Below are positions 35,435 through 43,257 of a stretch of 64,000 nucleotides of DNA, piece after piece. The stretch's first letter is position 1; every line of letters begins with the position of its first letter. Made by a program: the position numbers and the translations under genes. Below the pieces are notes generated by a model. That model was not told the origin of the DNA and searched no databases. It saw only the letters and a list, made by a program, of their open reading frames with translations. Origin of the DNA: an uncultured Coriobacteriaceae bacterium (GTDB taxonomy: Bacteria; Actinomycetota; Coriobacteriia; Coriobacteriales; Atopobiaceae). The DNA is taken from positions 62,001-126,000 of the forward strand of contig CADBYM010000003.1 of the NCBI GenBank assembly GCA_902798915.1, written 5' to 3'.

Positions 35435-36937
35435 CTAGATGTTGATGGGAATGCAATTGAGCGCACGAGCGGCTTCCTCGCGCAGGTAGACGGAGATCAT
35501 CGACTTCTTGCCAGCGGCGAACGAGGTGGTTCCGTCCTCCTCGACCTCGATGGGCTCCTGGGCCTCGCCGAGGACGCACACCCACTTCTCGCCGGCATGC
35601 TCGCAGCCTAGGTTGATGGGCTTGACGACCTTGTCCTCCTCGTCAATCCTGCTCGAGAGCACCACAACACACCCACTGTCCTCGTGGTCTTGGTCGCCCA
35701 TACGCGCCCACGCCACCAGGTCGGGCTCGTCAAAGTAGTCGCGCTGCTCGCCGAAGGCGAAGCGACGGCGAATCTCCAGCAGCAGGGGAAGCTCCGCGAC
35801 CGCAGGGATCCGGTCGTTGGGCAGGCCATACAGGTCTGCGAAGAAGACGCACGGGTAGCCAGCCTCACGCAGCAGGATGAGCGCGTAGGCTATCGGCTTG
35901 AACCACGGCGCCACCGTTGACTCGAGCGATTGATTCGGCTGTGTGTCGTGGTTGTCGACGAACGTGACCGCATGCACGGGATCCACGTCCACCAGAGTGC
36001 CCGAAAGGATGTGCTGGAAGTCGATCTGCGCGCCGTCGCGGGACGCATGGAAGAACTTGAAGTGCAGGGGTACGTCAAAGAGGCTCAGCGCCTTCTCGTT
36101 GCCGAGGTAGTGCACGAGCGCGCCGGTGTCGCCGGTCCAGTACTCGCCCACGCAGAAGAGCTCGTGTCCCACGGCGCAACGCATGTCGTACAGCCAGCGC
36201 AGGTAGAACTCGCGGCTCATGTGCTTGATGGCGTCGAGGCGCACGCCGTCCACACCGGTCTCGTTGAGGTACCAAGTGCCCCACTTGACCAGTTGCTCGT
36301 AGACCTTGGGATTGTAAAGGTCGACGTCGGCTCCCATCAGGTAGTCGAAGTTGCCGTTCTCGCGGTCCACGTCCTCGTCCCATTGCTTGCCGTCAAGCAG
36401 GAAGATGCCCGAGCGCTCATGCGCGACATCGTAGTCCACCGCCTTGAAGCAGTGATAGTCCCACGAGAAGTCGTCGAGCGCGCCGCCGCGGCCGGGGAAG
36501 GTGAAGCGCGTCCACGCCGTGATGGGACGCGGCTTGTCCATGGCATAGTAGCGGTTGTCCCCTGCGACCTCGGTGGCCAAGACGCGCTGCGTACCATCCG
36601 CGCCCAAGCGATGGTTCAGAACGATGTCGGCCAAGACGTTGATGCCTACCTCGCGCAGGGTGTTCACGGCCGTCTGGTACTCCTCGCGGGTACCGTACTT
36701 CGTCCCCACGCTCTCGCGCTGGTCGAACTCGCCCAAGTCCCACAAGTCGTACACGCCGTATCCCACATCGCGCACGCCACCCACTCCCTTGTACGCGGGT
36801 GGCATCCACACGGAGGTGAATCCCTCCTCTGCCAGACGCGGAGCGAGAAGAGCCAACCGACGCCAATGCTGTCCGTCGGGTGGCAAATTCCAGGAGAAGC
36901 CCTGTAGCATTGTTCCATTCAGCTGTGTTAGTGCCAC
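35435..36937 (-). CDS. Cytoplasmic alpha-amylase (GH13, AmyA type)
   Basis: This GH13 enzyme hydrolyses alpha-1,4 glucans or maltodextrins. The start NGTMLQGFSWNLPPDGQHW is typical of cytoplasmic amylases, and there is no signal peptide. Conserved parts: DIVLNHRLGADG (region I), GVDGVRLDAIKHM (nucleophile Asp), ELFCVGEYW (acid/base Glu) and FVDNHDTQPNQ (transition-state Asp), then a C-terminal beta domain. About 500 residues is normal. I chose the GTG at 36937 because GAGGAGG stands 8-9 nt before it; an ATG at 36973 and the frame start at 36991 have no ribosome site. It probably breaks down stored or imported glucan. Confidence 0.93.
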   Translation of the reverse strand: MALTQLNGTMLQGFSWNLPPDGQHWRRLALLAPRLAEEGFTSVWMPPAYKGVGGVRDVGYGVYDLWDLGEFDQRESVGTKYGTREEYQTAVNTLREVGINVLADIVLNHRLGADGTQRVLATEVAGDNRYYAMDKPRPITAWTRFTFPGRGGALDDFSWDYHCFKAVDYDVAHERSGIFLLDGKQWDEDVDRENGNFDYLMGADVDLYNPKVYEQLVKWGTWYLNETGVDGVRLDAIKHMSREFYLRWLYDMRCAVGHELFCVGEYWTGDTGALVHYLGNEKALSLFDVPLHFKFFHASRDGAQIDFQHILSGTLVDVDPVHAVTFVDNHDTQPNQSLESTVAPWFKPIAYALILLREAGYPCVFFADLYGLPNDRIPAVAELPLLLEIRRRFAFGEQRDYFDEPDLVAWARMGDQDHEDSGCVVVLSSRIDEEDKVVKPINLGCEHAGEKWVCVLGEAQEPIEVEEDGTTSFAAGKKSMISVYLREEAARALNCIPINI

Positions 36938-37090
36938 GTGTGTCGCCTCCTCAAGTGCCTCCTGCCCATCCATTCTAATCGAGCAAGGCACGGCCGTGGC
37001 ATGTTAGCACAAACGTTTCTCGAATTACCCCTTGACTTTTGCACCCTCGAGCGTCTCTGGCTGGGTAAGGGGTGGTCACCTTCGCACTGT

Positions 37091-37729
37091 CTAACCCACA
37101 AACTGCCCTACGGTGTCCATCATGCCAAAGAGCACGTCGAAGTTCGAAAGCACCCGCTCAATGTCCGCGATCTGGCTTCGCAATTCCTCCATGGCTTGGT
37201 TGACCTGCTCGAAATTTGCCTCAGGAAGTGCGTCTGCCTTTCTGCGGCATTCCGTGACCACGTCGTTCGCATCGTGCAACGCCCCCAACAGGTCCCGAAC
37301 CTGCGTGACCTTGCCCGAAATCACCTCAAAGACGTCTGCATCCATGCCTTCCGACAATGCCCTCAAGCTCACCATGACGGGCGCGAGGCCATCGTTGGTG
37401 AGCTCGTCTGCGATTCTCACCGTCTTCTGTAGGCACCCCACGTCCTCGCCGACTACCGGCACACAACGCGCTACCTGCCATTCCCAACCATGTGCCTCGT
37501 TGTCGATTTCGGCCCAGAGGGTGGATATCTCTTCGATCGAGGTCGCGGCTGCCTTGATGTCAACTTGTTTGACCTCGCCCTCCAGACGATCGCTCACCCT
37601 GCTTGCCTGGTCCATCTTCTTTGTGATGCGCGAGGCGCTGAGCCCTGCGCAGACGCCCACGAATCCACATGCGGCCACGATGGTCAAAAGGACCCACAAC
37701 CATACCAAACGGCTACCCTTCTTGGCCAC
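37091..37729 (-). CDS. Short membrane protein resembling the N-terminal part of DUF4012 proteins
   Basis: The GTG at 37729 lies 5 nt behind AAAGGAGG, giving 212 residues. One membrane helix (about 9-31) is followed by a helical, probably extracytoplasmic region. The segment WEWQVARCVPVVGEDVGCL resembles the P-V-x-G-x-D element near the start of DUF4012 proteins of actinobacteria, which are usually about 600 residues and go on to a large C-terminal domain absent here. The protein ends in coiled-coil-like sequence (FEQVNQAMEELRSQIADIER). It could be a genuine short paralogue or a decayed copy; the intact frame and good ribosome site favour the former. Function unknown. Confidence 0.6.
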   Translation of the reverse strand: MAKKGSRLVWLWVLLTIVAACGFVGVCAGLSASRITKKMDQASRVSDRLEGEVKQVDIKAAATSIEEISTLWAEIDNEAHGWEWQVARCVPVVGEDVGCLQKTVRIADELTNDGLAPVMVSLRALSEGMDADVFEVISGKVTQVRDLLGALHDANDVVTECRRKADALPEANFEQVNQAMEELRSQIADIERVLSNFDVLFGMMDTVGQFVG

Positions 37730-38024
37730 GACCGCCTCCTTTGCAGCGCGACAATACCAAGTAGAGTTTCCCCCATTTCGCGCGAGGCTATGCCGAGCAT
37801 TTGATGCGTCCTTGGATTCTGGGGAAGGAGGCGACACCTGCGAGACGGTCGGACGGCCTGCGCACCACCGCCGTCTGGCATTCATAGAAATTGAGAACAA
37901 ACCGTAACGAGACCGCATGGTGCCACGCAGTGCGCTACCATATTCGCGGTGATGCTCGGCCAAAGAATCGAGCAACGGTGCTAAATCTGGCACCAACGGC
38001 TTCGACAAGAGAGGCATACAGTAC

Positions 38025-39116
38025 ATGAGCAGAGTTTACAACTTCTCGGCCGGTCCGGCAGTTCTGCCCGAGGACGTCTTGCAAGAGTGCGCAGACGAGA
38101 TGCTCGACTATCGCGGTTGCGGTATGAGCGTCATGGAGATGAGCCACCGCTCGGCGATGTACCAAAAGATCATCGACGACGCCGAGGCTGACCTGCGCGA
38201 CCTCATGGGCATTCCCGACAACTACCGGGTCCTGTTCCTGCAGGGTGGCGCCAGCCAGCAGTTCACCGCCGTCCCCATGAACATATGCAGCCTACCCGGT
38301 GCGCACAAGAAGGCCGACTACATCCTTACCGGCATGTGGGCAAAGAAGGCCTACCAGGAGGCGGCACGGTTCATCGACGCGCAGGCCGTCGCTTCGAGCG
38401 CCGACGAAACCTTCTCCTACATTCCCGACTGCTCCGACCTTGCCATTCGCGAAGACGCAGACTACGTGTACATCTGCGAGAACAACACCATCTACGGCAC
38501 GGTATATCATGAGCTTCCCAACACCAAGGGCAAGCTGCTCGTGAGCGACGTGAGCTCGATGTTCCTGAGCCAGCCGCATGACGTCGAGAAGTATGGCGTC
38601 ATCTATGGCGGCGTCCAAAAGAACGTCGGACCGGCAGGCCTCGTGATCAGCGTCATCCGCGAGGACCTCATTCCTGAGGGTCCGGTCGACGGCTGCCCCA
38701 CCATGCTCAACTGGCGCACGCAGGCCGACGCCGGCTCGATGTACAACACGCCGAACTGCTGGGCCATCTATGTGTGCGGCAAGGTCTTCAAGTGGCTCAA
38801 GGGCAAGGGCGGCCTTGCGGCCATGAAGGAACTCAACGTGACGAAGGCCAAGGTCCTGTATGACTTCCTCGATGAGTCCGAGCTCTTCAAGGGCACCGTG
38901 TGCGCGGAGGACCGCTCGCTCATGAACGTGCCCTTCGTCACCGGCGACGCCGAGCTTGACGCGGAATTCGTCAAGGAGTCAAAGGCCGCAGGGCTCGAGA
39001 ACCTAAAGGGCCATCGCTCGGTGGGCGGCATGCGCGCAAGCATCTACAACGCCATGCCCATCGAGGGCGTCGAGAAGCTCGTTGCCTTCATGAAGGACTT
39101 CGAGGCAAGGCACTAG
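38025..39116 (+). CDS. serC: Phosphoserine aminotransferase
   Basis: SerC converts 3-phosphohydroxypyruvate to phosphoserine in serine synthesis and also serves vitamin B6 synthesis in some bacteria. The 363-residue protein starts VYNFSAGPAVLPEDVL, has LFLQGGASQQF, and the PLP Lys lies in GGVQKNVGPAG, all standard for the class V enzyme. GAGAGG stands 8 nt before the ATG. The gene is alone on the plus strand; serA and serB are not adjacent. The 295-bp gap upstream contains a small inverted repeat (GGTGC/GCACC at 37977-37994) but no riboswitch that I recognise. Confidence 0.95.
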   Translation: MSRVYNFSAGPAVLPEDVLQECADEMLDYRGCGMSVMEMSHRSAMYQKIIDDAEADLRDLMGIPDNYRVLFLQGGASQQFTAVPMNICSLPGAHKKADYILTGMWAKKAYQEAARFIDAQAVASSADETFSYIPDCSDLAIREDADYVYICENNTIYGTVYHELPNTKGKLLVSDVSSMFLSQPHDVEKYGVIYGGVQKNVGPAGLVISVIREDLIPEGPVDGCPTMLNWRTQADAGSMYNTPNCWAIYVCGKVFKWLKGKGGLAAMKELNVTKAKVLYDFLDESELFKGTVCAEDRSLMNVPFVTGDAELDAEFVKESKAAGLENLKGHRSVGGMRASIYNAMPIEGVEKLVAFMKDFEARH

Positions 39117-39148
39117 CTCCTATACGCAAAGCACTTGCTTTTGCCGTA

Positions 39149-39198
39149 AGGCGCTCCCTCATGCGCGAAGGCGATGCCTTATGCATGGGGGAGCGCCT
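39149..39198. terminator. Hairpin between serC and rsgA
   Basis: AGGCGCTCCC and GGGAGCGCCT form a 10-bp stem with a 30-nt loop that can pair further. It lies between two convergent genes and can act on both; there are only short T stretches. Confidence 0.65.
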
Positions 39199-39210
39199 CT
39201 TCGCATGGCA

Positions 39211-40335
39211 TCAAAGGACCACGTCGGGGTCGAGCGTCTTTGCGCTTGTTCGCATCTCGGAGGCAAGCGAGAGGTAGGCTGCCAGTCGCACAGAACCCTC
39301 TGGGTCACCAAACTGATCCCGTACCTCGCATCCCGGCTCGTGCGTGTGCGTGCAGTTGCGGAAGCGACACGCACGCGCCGCATCGGCAATGTCGGGAAAC
39401 ACCATCGCCAGGCCGCGCTCGTGCCCGACCATCTGGAGGGTGCGCAATCCTGGGGCGTCCACGATCGTGCCCGCACCAGGAATCGCAACCATGCGGCGCG
39501 TGACCGTCGTATGGCGCCCCACACCGTCAGACTCCCGCACGGCCCCCGTTTCGAGCGCCTCGCGCCCCAAGAGCGCATTGAGCAGCGTGGACTTGCCGAC
39601 GCCAGACGGCCCCAACATGATACCCACCTCGCCGGCGGGCACGAGCGCGCGGACGCTCTCCACGCCCCATGTGGCACCGACAGCTTCCGCAGCCGCTCGC
39701 AGTTCGGGGTGCCCGGCATCCGAGCTTCGGGAGGCGACCACGACGATGGGAACCCCCTCGCCCAAGACCTCGCGCACAAGACGCACCGACGATGCGACGA
39801 GGTCCGCATCGGCTCCGTCGGCTTTGGTGAGCACCACGGCGACCTTCGCACCACAGTCCTTGGCGACGACGGCCGAACGCGTAATGCGTCCCGAGGACAC
39901 ACGCCACTCTTCAAGCGCCTGAACCACCAGCACGATATCGACGTTTGCCGCAAGCGTCTGGCGTTCGCCTCGGTTGCCGCCCTTCCAGCGTGCGATGTCC
40001 GAGCTTCGCGGCAGGATGCGTTCGATGATGCCCATGTCGTGTCCTTGCGGACTGCGCACGCACACCCAGTCACCTACGGCAACCTTGGAGAATTCGCCCT
40101 TGGTAAGACGAGCCGCGAATTCCGCCCGAAACGCCTCTCGTTCGGTGAGCACCGCCGGAAACCCTCGGTCGAGTCGAACCACGCAACCCAACTCGACGCC
40201 CTCCCCGGCCGACGACTCGAAATCAGCAAGCTGGTCCTCGCTCGGACGCAAGTCCGAGAACTCAGGGAGCTCCGTGAGTGGTGGCAGACTCGGTACGGCC
40301 GGCTTCGTTCGTGCCCTCTTTGCTCTCCTTGCCAT
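39211..40335 (-). CDS. rsgA: Ribosome small-subunit biogenesis GTPase RsgA
   Basis: RsgA checks late assembly of the 30S subunit. The GTPase motifs are in the circularly permuted order typical of the family: G4 (VVLTKADG) before G1 (GPSGVGKSTL) and G3 (DAPGLR), preceded by an OB-fold domain (about 45-125) and followed by the zinc site (CRFRNCTHTHEPGC). At 374 residues it is a little longer than usual because of a basic N-terminal extension (MARRAKRARTK). It lies about 53 nt downstream of the start of a terminator region that ends the calcium-ATPase gene, rather than being its own operon partner. Confidence 0.94.
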   Translation of the reverse strand: MARRAKRARTKPAVPSLPPLTELPEFSDLRPSEDQLADFESSAGEGVELGCVVRLDRGFPAVLTEREAFRAEFAARLTKGEFSKVAVGDWVCVRSPQGHDMGIIERILPRSSDIARWKGGNRGERQTLAANVDIVLVVQALEEWRVSSGRITRSAVVAKDCGAKVAVVLTKADGADADLVASSVRLVREVLGEGVPIVVVASRSSDAGHPELRAAAEAVGATWGVESVRALVPAGEVGIMLGPSGVGKSTLLNALLGREALETGAVRESDGVGRHTTVTRRMVAIPGAGTIVDAPGLRTLQMVGHERGLAMVFPDIADAARACRFRNCTHTHEPGCEVRDQFGDPEGSVRLAAYLSLASEMRTSAKTLDPDVVL

Positions 40336-40354
40336 GGCCTCTCCTTAATGACAA

Positions 40355-40378
40355 GGGGCAGCCCCCACGAGCTGCCCC
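40355..40378 (-). terminator. Terminator after the calcium-type P-ATPase gene
   Basis: GGGGCAGC and GCTGCCCC form a perfect 8-bp stem with an 8-nt loop, then TTGTCATT on the minus strand. It begins 10 nt after the ATPase stop codon. Confidence 0.8.
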
Positions 40379-40388
40379 CAACAAGAAC

Positions 40389-43070
40389 TCACGCCTCGTT
40401 CTTCTCGGCGCCACGCATGATCGCCTTGTAGATTTCTACAATCGGGATGATGGACACGGCAAGTCCCATCGCCATCAGGTAATGGGCCGTGTCGAGGTGC
40501 GCAAAATGGAACAGGCTCGAGAGCGGCGTCTCGATGACCACGAACGTGAGCACCAACGACAGGGCGAAGGCGCCCCAAGCCCAGCCGTTCTGGGTCGGCA
40601 GCTTGAATATCGACATGCGGCGACTGCGCATGTTGAGCGAATGGAACATCTCGACCATCGAGAGCGTAAGGAACGCCATGGTCATGCCCTCTAGCGCCGC
40701 CTGCCCGTTCGTGCCAATCTCGGAAAGGCTCGCACCCGCATGGTTGATGCCGATGAAGTACGAAGCAAGTGTAAGCAGCGAAATCACAACACCTTGGAAG
40801 AGTGTGTCCATACCCATGCCGTTGGCAAAGATGCCGTCCTGGGAGTTGCGCGGCTTGCGGCGCATGATGTCAGGCTCTGCCGCCTCCATGCACATGGCAA
40901 GAGCCGGCAGCGAGTCGGTGATGAGGTTGATCCACAGCAGGTGCGTTGGCTCCAGGATGGTAAAGCCGATGAGCGAGGCCACGAAGACCGCTATGACCTC
41001 GGCAAGGTTCGACGAGAGGAGGAACTGGATCGCCTTGCGAATGTTGTCGTAGATGCGACGTCCTTCTTCCACGGCACCGATGATGGTGGCGAAGTTGTCG
41101 TCAGCTAAGACCATATCGGCCACACCCTTGGTGACGTCGGTACCGGTGATGCCCATGCCCACGCCGATGTCGGCCTTCTTGATGGATGGGGCATCGTTCA
41201 CGCCGTCGCCGGTCATGGCGACGACCTTGCCCTTCTTCTTCCAAGTATCGACGATACGCGTCTTGTGCTCAGGCTGCACGCGGGCATAGACGCCGATCTC
41301 CTCGATGCGCGTGAAGAAGTCATCGTCGGAGATCTTGTCGAGTTCGGCACCGGTAATGGCCTGGCCGCGGCCTGTGACGATGCCAAGCTCCTTGGCAATG
41401 GCGACAGCGGTGTCGATGTGATCGCCCGTGATCATGACCACGCGCATACCCGCCTCGTGAGCCTCAACGATGGCGTCCTTGACCTCGGGACGAACGGGGT
41501 CGATCATGCCGCACAGGCCGATGAAGGTCATGTCCTTCTCGAGGTCGGCAGACTCATAGCTCGCGGGAGCCTGCTTGCCGTGGTTGACGCGGGCCGCCGC
41601 CATCACGCGCAGCGCGTCATCTGCCATGGCCTTGTTTTGCTCCATGATCTTTGCGCGAATCGCGTCGGTCATGGGCACGTCGCCCTCCGCCGTGCGGTAC
41701 TTGGTGCAGCGGGCGAGCACGACGTCGGGGCCACCCTTGGTATGCTGTACGTAGTCGCCCATGGGCGAGATGTTGACGACCGACATCATCTTGCGACCCG
41801 AGTCGAAGGGCGCCTCCCCCGCACGCGGATTCGCGGCATCGAGGTCGCCCGAAGGGAAGCCGAGCTTTGCCGCATCCGCGACCAAGGCAGCCTCGGTAGG
41901 CTCTCCCACGGCCTCGCCTGCGACCACGTCCCACTTCGCATCCGAGCACAGGGCCATGCAACGCACGAGGCGGTCGATGTCCTCCGAGTAGTGCCGCACC
42001 ACGGTCATCTTGTTCTGCGTGAGCGTACCGGTCTTGTCCGAGCAAATGACTTGCGTGCAGCCAAGCGTCTCGACGGCGTTCATCTTGCGTACGATTGCGT
42101 TGCGCTTGCTCATCTTCGTGACGCCGATGGAGAGCGCGATGGTGACGACGGCGACAAGACCCTCAGGAATAGCCGCGACGGCAAGCGAAACCGCCACCAT
42201 GAAGGTGTCGAGCACCATGCTCATGTCGTTGAAGAAGGCAAGCCCGCCATGCTGGAAGATGCCCACGAGGAAGACGATGGCGCAGATGCCCACGACCAGC
42301 TTGGTGAGCACGCCCGAAAGCTCGTTGAGCTTGATCTGCAGCGGGGTGAGCTCGTCCTCCGCCTTTGCGATCGCGTCCGCAATCTTGCCCATCTCCGTCT
42401 GCATGCCCGTGGCAACGACGATGGCGACGCCGCGACCATACACAACGGTCGAACCCATGTAGCACATGTTCCGTCGATCGCCGAGCGGCACGTCATCGGT
42501 TCCCGCCGGAAGACCAAGGACCTTGGAAATCTTGTCGGCAGCAACGGACTCGCCGGTGAGGGCGCTTTCCTCAATCTTCATCGAGGCGCTCTCGATGATG
42601 CGACAGTCCGCAGGCACGGCGTCGCCCGCCTCGAGTACGACGATGTCGCCGGGAACGACCTCGGCCGAGGGCACGGTGATCTGCCGCCCCTCTCGAATGA
42701 CCTTGGACTGCGCCGCACTCATCTCCTGCAGGGCGGCAAGGGCGTTCTCGGCCTGATACTCCTGCACCACGCCGAGCACGGAGTTGAGAACGACGACGAA
42801 CATGATGATGAAGACGTCGGCGAAGTCGGCCTCACCTTGCGCTACGCCCGTCACGGCAGAGATGATAGCCGCGATGATGAGCATGATGACCATGGGGTCG
42901 GCCATCTGCTCGAAGAAGCGCTTCCAGAGCGGCGTCTTCTCGCCCTCCGCAAGCTTGTTTGGACCGTACTTCTGCAGTCGGGCACCCGCCTCCGCAGTCG
43001 TAAGACCGAGTTCGGCATTTGTGCCCTGTTCCTCAAGCACTGTCGATGATTCAGATAGATATGGCTTCAT
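40389..43070 (-). CDS. Cation-transporting P-type ATPase, calcium type (P2)
   Basis: This membrane pump exports calcium or a similar cation using ATP. The 893-residue protein has a P-ATPase cation N-terminal domain, the actuator TGES motif (ALTGESVAADK), the phosphorylation loop CSDKTGTLTQNKM, a KGGPD nucleotide motif, the hinge MTGDGVNDAPSIKKADIG and about ten helices. Helix 4 reads VAAIPEGLVAVVTI (PEGL, as in SERCA and PMCA pumps) and helix 6 has WINLITDSLPALAM, both parts of a calcium site. No C-terminal calmodulin-type tail is present. GGAGGAG precedes the ATG at 43070. It ends at its own terminator. Confidence 0.93.
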   Translation of the reverse strand: MKPYLSESSTVLEEQGTNAELGLTTAEAGARLQKYGPNKLAEGEKTPLWKRFFEQMADPMVIMLIIAAIISAVTGVAQGEADFADVFIIMFVVVLNSVLGVVQEYQAENALAALQEMSAAQSKVIREGRQITVPSAEVVPGDIVVLEAGDAVPADCRIIESASMKIEESALTGESVAADKISKVLGLPAGTDDVPLGDRRNMCYMGSTVVYGRGVAIVVATGMQTEMGKIADAIAKAEDELTPLQIKLNELSGVLTKLVVGICAIVFLVGIFQHGGLAFFNDMSMVLDTFMVAVSLAVAAIPEGLVAVVTIALSIGVTKMSKRNAIVRKMNAVETLGCTQVICSDKTGTLTQNKMTVVRHYSEDIDRLVRCMALCSDAKWDVVAGEAVGEPTEAALVADAAKLGFPSGDLDAANPRAGEAPFDSGRKMMSVVNISPMGDYVQHTKGGPDVVLARCTKYRTAEGDVPMTDAIRAKIMEQNKAMADDALRVMAAARVNHGKQAPASYESADLEKDMTFIGLCGMIDPVRPEVKDAIVEAHEAGMRVVMITGDHIDTAVAIAKELGIVTGRGQAITGAELDKISDDDFFTRIEEIGVYARVQPEHKTRIVDTWKKKGKVVAMTGDGVNDAPSIKKADIGVGMGITGTDVTKGVADMVLADDNFATIIGAVEEGRRIYDNIRKAIQFLLSSNLAEVIAVFVASLIGFTILEPTHLLWINLITDSLPALAMCMEAAEPDIMRRKPRNSQDGIFANGMGMDTLFQGVVISLLTLASYFIGINHAGASLSEIGTNGQAALEGMTMAFLTLSMVEMFHSLNMRSRRMSIFKLPTQNGWAWGAFALSLVLTFVVIETPLSSLFHFAHLDTAHYLMAMGLAVSIIPIVEIYKAIMRGAEKNEA

Positions 43071-43157
43071 GCACTCCTCCTGGGGCTTGCCCGGCGACTC
43101 GATTCCCGATCATAATTCCCCAGGAGGGGCAAGGGCTCACCAAGTCGTGCGATCCGG

Positions 43158-43243
43158 GACCGGTTTACACAACGTGTTTATCATAGCGCAGAATGAGTGC
43201 GCGACGCACAGGTTTCTCTTTTGGCAGTCTTCAGAAACCGGTC
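43158..43243. repeat. 9-bp inverted repeat in the gap upstream of the P-ATPase gene
   Basis: GACCGGTTT (43158-43166) and AAACCGGTC (43235-43243) are perfectly complementary with 68 bp between. A -10-like TATGAT on the minus strand lies between the arms (43180-43185). It could be a paired regulator site or a long-loop structure, or chance. Confidence 0.35.
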
Positions 43244-43257
43244 AATCAAGCAAGCTG

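Noticed and set aside
41265..43049. 594-residue plus-strand frame opposite the P-type ATPase gene
   Set aside because: Mirror of a real, motif-complete ATPase gene; composition (Asp/His/Arg/Val-rich) is typical of a shadow frame.
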